A stretch of 6,584 nucleotides of DNA, taken from Clostridia bacterium. GTDB taxonomy: Bacteria > Bacillota_A > Clostridia > Oscillospirales > CAG-272. The stretch lies in contig JAFTSR010000159.1 of NCBI GenBank assembly GCA_017467225.1, forward strand, positions 1-6,584. The letters are read 5' to 3'. A model generated the notes under the pieces. That model worked only from the letters and a program-made list of their open reading frames with translations. It had not been told where the DNA came from and ran no database searches. The stretch's first letter is position 1. Each line of letters begins with the position of its first letter. Of the stretch, positions 1 to 5,829 are shown in pieces. The translations under genes were made by a program, and so were the position numbers.

Positions 1-766
1 CGGTTTGGTTGATATCGAAGTAAATATCCGGTTTAGTGTAAAACTCGTCTGCCAGCTCCAGCGCCCGGTAGATATGCCCGACACCACGCTTGTTATTGCC
101 GTTGACGTAGATCGCCACCTTTTGCTTGGTCAGCGACGCCGCCACGCTTTGCAGGTCGGAGAAGGTATCCACATCCTGCGACTCATTTTCCGGCACTTCA
201 AACACATCGACCTTACTGCCAATACGGGTCTTGGGCGTCACCACCGATGCCTTAGAGATCACAAATGCGCCGGTTTCCAAATAGCAGGGCGGCAGGTATT
301 GCCTGTTTAAACGCTCGGTGTAATTCGGCACCTTTTTGCCGTCCTTCACGCCCCACGAAAGGTGCGGTGCATTGATGGCCGAGATAAGCGTATCCAGGTC
401 GTTTTCCATTGCATAGGCAATCGCCTTATCCAGCGTTTCGACCGACAGCGTCGGCGAGGTCGGCTGCATAGTCACAACGTAATCCCACTTGGTCGCAGAC
501 GGCACTGCATCCGCAATCACCGCGTCCAGCGTCACGGCATCACCGCACAGCGATTCATCTCTCCAGCGGCATTCTGCGCCCATTTGCTTAGCAATGATCG
601 CCACCTCGGGAGAATCGGTCGACACGATCACGTCGGTGATGTACTGCGACGAAAGCGCGTTCTTGATGGCGTAATAGATCAGCGGACGCCCGCCGATGAT
701 ACGGATGTTCTTATTGGGAATGCCTTTTGAGCCCGCACGCGCAGGAATAACAGCCAATATTTTCAT
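1..766 (-). CDS. neuA: CMP-sialic acid synthetase (acylneuraminate cytidylyltransferase) fused to the start of a PseG/SpsG-like domain; 3' end outside window
   Basis: The first domain (residues about 1-213) should join CTP and a nonulosonic acid such as N-acetylneuraminate, giving the CMP-sugar donor plus pyrophosphate, in the cytoplasm. Visible family motifs are IPARAGSKGIPNKN at 7-20 (nucleotide-binding loop), VSTDS at 48-52, QPTSP at 101-105, ETGAFVISK at 164-172 and QDVDT at 197-201, whose aspartates (D198, D200) match the metal-binding pair of the family. The frame does not stop where single-domain NeuA proteins usually end. From residue 217 it continues with a strand and the pattern GVGHIYRALELA (228-239), which resembles the N-terminal GxGHxxRxLxLA of PseG/SpsG sugar-nucleotide hydrolases. 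Only about 40 residues of this second domain are present (255 codons in all). The ATG is set by AAAGGAGA four bases upstream and lies 20 bases after the wzx stop. The nonulosonic acid could be sialic, legionaminic or pseudaminic acid. The first domain is firm; the second is a short match. Confidence 0.9.
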   Translation of the reverse strand, partial: MKILAVIPARAGSKGIPNKNIRIIGGRPLIYYAIKNALSSQYITDVIVSTDSPEVAIIAKQMGAECRWRDESLCGDAVTLDAVIADAVPSATKWDYVVTMQPTSPTLSVETLDKAIAYAMENDLDTLISAINAPHLSWGVKDGKKVPNYTERLNRQYLPPCYLETGAFVISKASVVTPKTRIGSKVDVFEVPENESQDVDTFSDLQSVAASLTKQKVAIYVNGNNKRGVGHIYRALELADEFYTKPDIYFDINQT

Positions 767-770
767 AATG

Positions 771-778
771 TCTCCTTT
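771..778 (-). promoter_or_regulatory. Ribosome binding site of the neuA-like gene
   Basis: On the minus strand AAAGGAGA sits four bases before the ATG at 766. It lies entirely in the 20-base gap after the wzx stop codon, so this gene can be translated independently of wzx. Confidence 0.75.
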
Positions 779-786
779 AACTGCGA

Positions 787-2187
787 TTAAAAAATGCTTT
801 TATTTTTAAATATTTTCATCACGACCAAAGCTGCCGCCACCAAGAATATTGTCCAGCGAATCCATACCAAATCGATAATGAAGTAGAACAGCGCCGCGAA
901 CAGGATGACGACCGCCAGATACAGATAGAAGAACTTGTAGGGGTAGTGGTATTCTTCTTTGATCACGACTTTGGCGATAAACAGATGGAACAGATAGAGC
1001 AGCGCGTAGGAAAGCAAGGTGGCCACCGCCGCGCCGATCATGCCGAACTGCTGAATGAGGAAATAGTTGAGCAGTATGTTGGCGACGCAGGCCAAGGACG
1101 TTCCGATCGCAATGGTTTTCGTCTTTTTATAGTAAAATTCAAAATTGACCGGGAACGTATAGAGGAATGCAAAATACGTGCCCACCACCAAAATGGGAAT
1201 TAGCTTGATACTCGGCCAAAAATCGCTTTGCGCAAACAGCTTCACGACCTCCGGCATCGCCATAATAAAGCCAATGGATAAGCAGGTATACAAAAACACG
1301 TAATTCTTCGTTTTGGTCTTGAGCTGTTCTTTGCGGTTTTCCTTGATATCGTCGTGGTAAAACGGCACCCAGGTGGTATTGAGCGCGTTGAAAATGATAT
1401 TCATCACGTTCGCAAACGACACCGCAAAGCCGTAGATGCCGGCGCTTGCGTCACCCATAAATTTTTGGATCATCACCTTATCACACTGATGCAGCAAGGT
1501 GTTGGAAAGACCGTGAAATACGATGGGCAGGCACAACGCCAAACAAAACGCCCATTCCTTTTTGGAGAAAAAGCTCTTCCCCTTGGCCAGAAAATAGACG
1601 AAGAACACCACGCCGGCGAGCACGTACGGGATCGCGTGCCCCAGTGCATATCCCAGATACGGTTTTTCATCCTTCATCAGGCCCTGGATAAACAAGAGCG
1701 ACAGCAGCACGCCCGAAACGGCAATGCCCACCGAAACAAAGAAATTCGTTTTCGCCTGTTTATCGTAGGTGAACTTAAACAGCGCCCACTGTGCTCCCAC
1801 CATGCCGATGGAATGCAACAGCATGATCACGATCATTGTAACCGACAGCCCGGTAAACCGCGAGATCGGCATAATAAACACGCCGATAACAGCCGAAAGC
1901 AGCAAGCTGGACAGCAACGAGATGGTCAGCGCGTTGGAAAAGCACTTGTCGCGATTTTCGCCGTTATAATAAATGCTGGTCGGCGCGATGATCGCCTGCG
2001 TTTGCAGGCCCATAAAGATGACCAGGATAGCCTGATACGATGCGTAGATCGTATATACACCGTAGTTTTCCGTCCCCAGCAGCCGCGTGAAAATGGGAAT
2101 GGTAAAAAAGTTGATACCGTTCAAAATCACGGGGCCAAGCAGGTTGAAGAAAACCACCTGGTTTAATTTTTTCGTATCACTTCGCAT
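787..2187 (-). CDS. wzx: Wzx-type polysaccharide repeat-unit flippase (MOP/MATE superfamily)
   Basis: This is a 466-residue polytopic inner-membrane protein, about the usual length for Wzx flippases, which move undecaprenyl-diphosphate-linked repeat units from the cytoplasmic to the outer face of the membrane. Nearly the whole chain is hydrophobic segments separated by short basic loops, for example 51-72, 86-108, 114-136, 147-169, 179-201, 212-232, 294-312, 325-347, 358-379, 383-408 and 419-456. The N-terminal stretch with PIFTRLLG (31-38) followed by NYGVYTIY (41-48) is typical of polysaccharide-export members of the superfamily. The ATG overlaps the end of the upstream polymerase fusion gene by 11 bases, with GGAGTG four bases before it, so translational coupling is likely. 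The neighbouring glycosyltransferases and Wzy-like protein support a flippase rather than a multidrug MATE pump. Substrate cannot be read from the sequence. Confidence 0.9.
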   Translation of the reverse strand: MRSDTKKLNQVVFFNLLGPVILNGINFFTIPIFTRLLGTENYGVYTIYASYQAILVIFMGLQTQAIIAPTSIYYNGENRDKCFSNALTISLLSSLLLSAVIGVFIMPISRFTGLSVTMIVIMLLHSIGMVGAQWALFKFTYDKQAKTNFFVSVGIAVSGVLLSLLFIQGLMKDEKPYLGYALGHAIPYVLAGVVFFVYFLAKGKSFFSKKEWAFCLALCLPIVFHGLSNTLLHQCDKVMIQKFMGDASAGIYGFAVSFANVMNIIFNALNTTWVPFYHDDIKENRKEQLKTKTKNYVFLYTCLSIGFIMAMPEVVKLFAQSDFWPSIKLIPILVVGTYFAFLYTFPVNFEFYYKKTKTIAIGTSLACVANILLNYFLIQQFGMIGAAVATLLSYALLYLFHLFIAKVVIKEEYHYPYKFFYLYLAVVILFAALFYFIIDLVWIRWTIFLVAAALVVMKIFKNKSIF

Positions 2188-4699
2188 CGTTCACTCCGCA
2201 TGCAGACAGCACCGTCTGCAATTCGTTTACGTCATTGACCACAACAATCTTCTCCGGCTGGCGGTACATAGCACGCAGCTTTTCGACGGTGGTATCCGCG
2301 TTTTCAAACAATCCGTCAAACAGCTTGTAGGTAAAGATCACCGTGGGCTCTTTATCAAAAAGCATCTTCGGGGTGAACTGCGCCGTGGAAAAAGCACCGA
2401 TCAAAATATGCTCGTCCGTAATCTGGCGTGCGCATTCGATCTCCCATAGATTCCGGACACCGTCGATCGTGTACCCGGCATAAACCTCTTTATCCTGCCG
2501 CGGATGCACACGCAGCACCACGCTGTCCTTGATCGCCGCCAAGATCTCGTTCTCTACGACCGACGCCTGCTCACCCATTACCGTTTCACCGAGCGGCTGG
2601 GTGAGGTACACAAACCGATTATCCGCATACAAGCGGTTACCTTGGTAATCGAACACCGTCTCCAGTACGTCGCTGCTTTCCCATTTAGGCATCGCCGCCA
2701 CCGTCTGGAAGTTTTGACCGCCGTAACACTCCGGATGGTTCAGATACAGCGTGTCGATCTTATAAGACATTTTATCATTCAGCAGGAACTTGTTGATCCA
2801 CTTGAACAGGCCCGAACGGAAAGCATTTTCCAGGTCGTCGATATAATACGACCCCACACCATCCTCGTACTGCACAAACGTCGCCTGCGGATTGGAAAGC
2901 CGCACGCTGTCGATAAACGGCGTAAAGAAGCTGACGTATACCGTGCCGTAGTCGGTCTTGAACAGCTTTCTGTCCAGATGCTTTTTGAGGGTATATTCCG
3001 GCGCAAACACACGGAACAGCGTAAGCAGCTTGTTGGCCGCGCCTTGCAGACTCTTGTACCGTTTTACCAGCACCACGTTGCGGAATATATTGGTCGCCTT
3101 GAGGTTTTCGGCCACGGATTTGGCCGTCGAGAATTGATCGTAAATATAGATATCCGCGCTATCGTGCAACTGTGCCAGATTGATGGCATTGACGACCTGA
3201 TACGGCGTATCACACACGAACAACGCCTCGTCGGTCTGTTTGTGGTTTTCCGCATCGATGCTATACATTCCGTAGCCCAAATACAGCCAGAACAGAATGG
3301 CGAAAAGATCCTGCCGACAGAACAGCATGTGCGCCTCTGCCGCCATCTGCGAAACCAATACGACCAGCAAAACAAAAACAGATGCCAGCAACGGATACGC
3401 CTCTGAACGGCGGAATTTTACCAAGGCGGCCACATAACCTATTGCCGCATTAACTGCAAAAATCACGAACAGCAACAGCCCGATAATGCCGGAATACACC
3501 ACGATTTGAATAATGGCATTGTGCATGTAGCCATCGACGCGTTTCAGTTCACTGATGTTTAACTCAGTCAGCTTACTTTCGTCTACATCGGCTATCAAGG
3601 TATCATCCTCATATATATCTGCTTCGGCCACGCCAAACAGCGGATTATCCTTCAAAAGCGCAATGCCGGCTTCCCAAATGGTGGTGCGGCGGTTGGTAAT
3701 ATCGTCATCGCCCTCCACGCGTTCCAACACAATGGGCTTATCGGGCTTTTCTTTGTCTGGAGTTTTGTCGGGATCGTCCTCGCCGGGCTGCGCCGGCGTA
3801 TCCGGGAACAGCGTATCGACAACACCCGGTAAGGATACCATCACTTTGCGCGAAACGTAGGTAGCCCCCTCCAAAGCCAGTAAAGACGTTGCCAGAATCA
3901 GCACCGACAGGCAAACGGCCCATACAGCTTTGACCCGCTTCTGCAAAAACGGAAAAACAAGCACCACAGTCGCCGCGGTGATACCTGCGACCAATGCCAA
4001 ATAGCCACCATTGGACAACGTGGCCGAATAATACAAAAACTGGATGATGATGTTGGCAAGGTGAAACCACTTAAATTTCAGGAAATGCGATTTATCCAGC
4101 GCATAATTGATAACGGTCAGGCAGAGACAAACAACACTGAAAAGCGAACCTACGTTAGCGCTGGTGTAAACGCCGTGGAGTCGATTGTAATAGATTCCAA
4201 TCGCCAACTGGGTTTCGCCGCGAGTAAATATCAGCGAATATTGTGCAGCGTACATACCTACGGATATGAGCGCCGCCACAAATCCAATGGCAATGATAAT
4301 GTCGTTGAGATGCACAAACCACTTTTTATACGTATTTTTATCCGTTTGCGTATTAAACGGATATACCACGAACAACAGAATGCTATTGTAAATCAAGTGC
4401 TTAACGCCACTGTACAGTCGATCCATATTCATCAATATAGTGACCACGTACATAACGCTGAGCAGCACCAACCAAATCGCGCCTTTTCCTCTCAGACTCA
4501 ATCGCTTTGTCAGCAGGTCATACCCAATCAGTGCGATGCCCCAAATAAACAATAGTTTTTTGGGATAATCCATAATACCGCCCAATGTAGGAAAATACCA
4601 CAAGATGGCCACTATTAAATAAAGCGACGAAAACAGCGTCCTATTCGTAAGAATATCAAATATCTTGCCGAGAAAGGTTTTTACCTTTGTTGTTTTCAA
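2177..4699 (-). CDS. Fusion of Wzy/O-antigen-ligase-like membrane protein with C-terminal GT52 (sialyltransferase-like) domain
   Basis: This is an 840-residue protein counted from TTG at 4699. Residues about 26-480 are a polytopic membrane protein with hydrophobic segments near 26-42, 47-62, 74-91, 98-114, 131-149, 180-199, 212-250, 258-276, 394-416, 434-454 and 464-480. The large loop between 276 and 394 carries RRTTIW (337-342), DNPLFGV (351-357) and, at its end, HN (393-394) followed by YSGIIG (402-407). These are hallmarks of the Wzy/WaaL family, which polymerises or ligates lipid-linked glycans on the outer face. A Pro/Asp/Lys-rich segment (299-333) precedes them. From about 492 a soluble GT-B-like domain begins with ALFVCDTPYQVV. 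It has EDG at 612-614, HPR at 732-734 and GAFST at 768-772, matching the D/E-D/E-G, HP and Ser/Thr motifs of bacterial sialyltransferases (CAZy GT52). The candidate donor is the CMP-sugar made by the neuA-like gene downstream. No stop or frameshift separates the halves. TTG 4717 is an alternative start. Confidence 0.87.
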   Translation of the reverse strand: MKTTKVKTFLGKIFDILTNRTLFSSLYLIVAILWYFPTLGGIMDYPKKLLFIWGIALIGYDLLTKRLSLRGKGAIWLVLLSVMYVVTILMNMDRLYSGVKHLIYNSILLFVVYPFNTQTDKNTYKKWFVHLNDIIIAIGFVAALISVGMYAAQYSLIFTRGETQLAIGIYYNRLHGVYTSANVGSLFSVVCLCLTVINYALDKSHFLKFKWFHLANIIIQFLYYSATLSNGGYLALVAGITAATVVLVFPFLQKRVKAVWAVCLSVLILATSLLALEGATYVSRKVMVSLPGVVDTLFPDTPAQPGEDDPDKTPDKEKPDKPIVLERVEGDDDITNRRTTIWEAGIALLKDNPLFGVAEADIYEDDTLIADVDESKLTELNISELKRVDGYMHNAIIQIVVYSGIIGLLLFVIFAVNAAIGYVAALVKFRRSEAYPLLASVFVLLVVLVSQMAAEAHMLFCRQDLFAILFWLYLGYGMYSIDAENHKQTDEALFVCDTPYQVVNAINLAQLHDSADIYIYDQFSTAKSVAENLKATNIFRNVVLVKRYKSLQGAANKLLTLFRVFAPEYTLKKHLDRKLFKTDYGTVYVSFFTPFIDSVRLSNPQATFVQYEDGVGSYYIDDLENAFRSGLFKWINKFLLNDKMSYKIDTLYLNHPECYGGQNFQTVAAMPKWESSDVLETVFDYQGNRLYADNRFVYLTQPLGETVMGEQASVVENEILAAIKDSVVLRVHPRQDKEVYAGYTIDGVRNLWEIECARQITDEHILIGAFSTAQFTPKMLFDKEPTVIFTYKLFDGLFENADTTVEKLRAMYRQPEKIVVVNDVNELQTVLSACGVNDAK
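2192..2220 (-). promoter_or_regulatory. Ribosome binding site of wzx with a hairpin directly upstream
   Basis: Reading the minus strand, TGCAGAC (2220-2214) and GTCTGCA (2207-2201) form a perfect 7-base-pair stem with a 6-base loop. Three bases later comes GGAGTG (2197-2192), then AACG and the wzx ATG. The whole element lies inside the last codons of the upstream fusion gene. The ribosome binding site is clear. A regulatory role for the stem is only a suggestion; it may be chance. Confidence 0.45.
3734..3772 (-). repeat. Degenerate Pro-Asp-Lys repeat in the large loop of the Wzy-like domain
   Basis: The codons here read PDKTPDKEKPDKP (residues 310-322 of the fusion protein), three imperfect copies of a PDK unit. 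They sit in an acidic, proline-rich stretch just before the conserved loop motifs. It looks like a flexible low-complexity linker on the predicted outer face, not a mobile repeat. Confidence 0.45.
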
Positions 4700-4707
4700 G
4701 AGCTCAT

Positions 4708-4714
4708 CCCCCTT
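4708..4714 (-). promoter_or_regulatory. Ribosome binding site that selects TTG 4699 as start of the fusion gene
   Basis: AAGGGGG on the minus strand differs at one base from AAGGAGG. It lies eight bases before TTG at 4699. The alternative in-frame TTG at 4717 would place this motif inside the coding region and has no comparable site before it. The ATG at 4707 within the spacer is out of frame. Confidence 0.55.
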
Positions 4715-4731
4715 CAATCCTTACTCTGCTC

Positions 4732-5805
4732 TTATAACAAAATCGCCAACAGTTCCCGATCCTTTTCCTGACAGTTATGAATATCGTAACCGCCGGCAAT
4801 CAGTTTGGGCCAGGTGTTTTCCCGAACAAAATCCGCCGAAACAGCCAATATGTTTTCGGCCCATACATCGTCGGATTCATCCAACGAAACAAACGAAACG
4901 TTGCCCGTTACATTCACTTCCCGAGGAACTTCCGTGCTGACTACGCAAGGAAGCCCGGAAGCCTGCGCTTCCAGCACAACAATGCCTAGGCCCTCAAACA
5001 GCGACGGGAACAAGAACATATCCGCCGCCTGCAACAGCTCCGGAATGTCCAGCCGTGTGCCCAAAAAACGCACACGCTCGCCGATGCCGAGCTCCTCGGC
5101 GTGGCGGTGAACCTCGCTCTCCATGTCACCGGTACCGATAGATAGTAAAACCGCGTTCGGCTCTTTCGCCAGAAACGCCTTGAAGATATCCAACAAACGA
5201 AGAGGGTTTTTTTGCATTACCAGTCGGCCAATGTGGCAGACCACAAACTCATCCTTCAGCCCCAGCTCCGCGCGTTTTTGCTCGCGTAGCTGTGGGTCAA
5301 ACACAAATTTTTCCGCTTCGATGGCGTTGGGGATAACCAGTGCTTTTTCGCCGTCTCCAAACATAAATTCCGACGCAATCTTGGAGCAAGCCACGTAGCC
5401 ATGCGTCAAGAAATTCATAAGCGGCCGGCACAGGCGATGCAACCGCATTTTATCGGTCGAGCTGTTGTGGCTGTGCGTGACGACCTTACGCCCCAATAGC
5501 CACGGCACCAGCTCGGTGATGGCAACGCCGGCATCCAGCACGTTAAAGTACACCGTCTCATATTCCGGATGCTGCTTTAAGATCTTCCAAAGCCCTGCCC
5601 AGTGCGCAAACAGCTGCTTGCCCTTAGGCGGAATATGGTAGACCTTGCTGCCCATGCTTTCGATAAACTCGCTATGAGCAATGGTCGCAAAATCAATAAC
5701 ATAGTCAAAGGTAACATCGTCCTTTACTCGTTTGACCAAATTGATTACGTAGGCCTCCATGCCGCCGGGATTATCGGTCATCCCGTATACTAACACTCTT
5801 TTCAT
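4732..5805 (-). CDS. Family 4 (GT-B) glycosyltransferase of polysaccharide assembly
   Basis: This cytoplasmic retaining glycosyltransferase probably adds a sugar from a nucleotide donor to the growing lipid-linked repeat unit. It is 357 residues, a normal size for the family. The N-terminal Rossmann domain has VLVYGMTDNPGGMEAYV (4-20), the glycine-rich acceptor-side loop, and HSHNSS at 111-116. The C-terminal donor-binding domain has HIGRLVMQKNP at 191-201 (R194 and K199, expected to hold the donor phosphates) and FPSLFEGLGIVVLEAQ at 266-281, with the E-x7-E pair E271/E279. The overall pattern resembles EpsF-like and capsular GT4 enzymes of Gram-positive bacteria; donor and acceptor cannot be read. 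I chose ATG 5805 because GAGGT lies five bases before it. An in-frame GTG at 5817 would put that site inside the gene. It begins 24 bases after the GT2 stop and ends 32 bases before the fusion gene. Confidence 0.92.
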   Translation of the reverse strand: MKRVLVYGMTDNPGGMEAYVINLVKRVKDDVTFDYVIDFATIAHSEFIESMGSKVYHIPPKGKQLFAHWAGLWKILKQHPEYETVYFNVLDAGVAITELVPWLLGRKVVTHSHNSSTDKMRLHRLCRPLMNFLTHGYVACSKIASEFMFGDGEKALVIPNAIEAEKFVFDPQLREQKRAELGLKDEFVVCHIGRLVMQKNPLRLLDIFKAFLAKEPNAVLLSIGTGDMESEVHRHAEELGIGERVRFLGTRLDIPELLQAADMFLFPSLFEGLGIVVLEAQASGLPCVVSTEVPREVNVTGNVSFVSLDESDDVWAENILAVSADFVRENTWPKLIAGGYDIHNCQEKDRELLAILL

Positions 5806-5810
5806 GTGGC

Positions 5811-5815
5811 ACCTC
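5811..5815 (-). promoter_or_regulatory. Ribosome binding site selecting ATG 5805 of the GT4 gene
   Basis: GAGGT on the minus strand lies five bases before ATG 5805. There is no similar site before the longer GTG start at 5817, so the shorter form (357 rather than 361 residues) is preferred. Confidence 0.6.
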
Positions 5816-5829
5816 ACAAACCGTATCGG

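Noticed and set aside
1994..2009. Perfect 6-base-pair stem with a 4-base loop
   Set aside because: It is inside the wzx coding region with no following T-run on either strand, so it is not a terminator; a stem this short is expected by chance.
1354..2166. Plus-strand open frame of 270 codons
   Set aside because: It lies opposite wzx, has a very high His/Gln/Arg content, no recognisable domain and no convincing ribosome binding site; it reflects the codon pattern of the membrane gene.
3210..3280. Possible separate start for the GT52 domain or an artefactual fusion
   Set aside because: The frame is continuous, the only nearby in-frame ATG (3268) lacks a convincing ribosome binding site, and I see no homopolymer that would suggest a frameshift error. 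Read-level checking would still be needed to exclude one.
2504..3406. Plus-strand open frame of 300 codons
   Set aside because: It is fully antisense to the well-supported GT52 domain, is rich in His, Arg and Gln as expected of a shadow frame, and shows no family motif.
4061..4555. Plus-strand open frame of 164 codons
   Set aside because: It is antisense to the N-terminal membrane segments of the fusion gene, with no domain or start signal.
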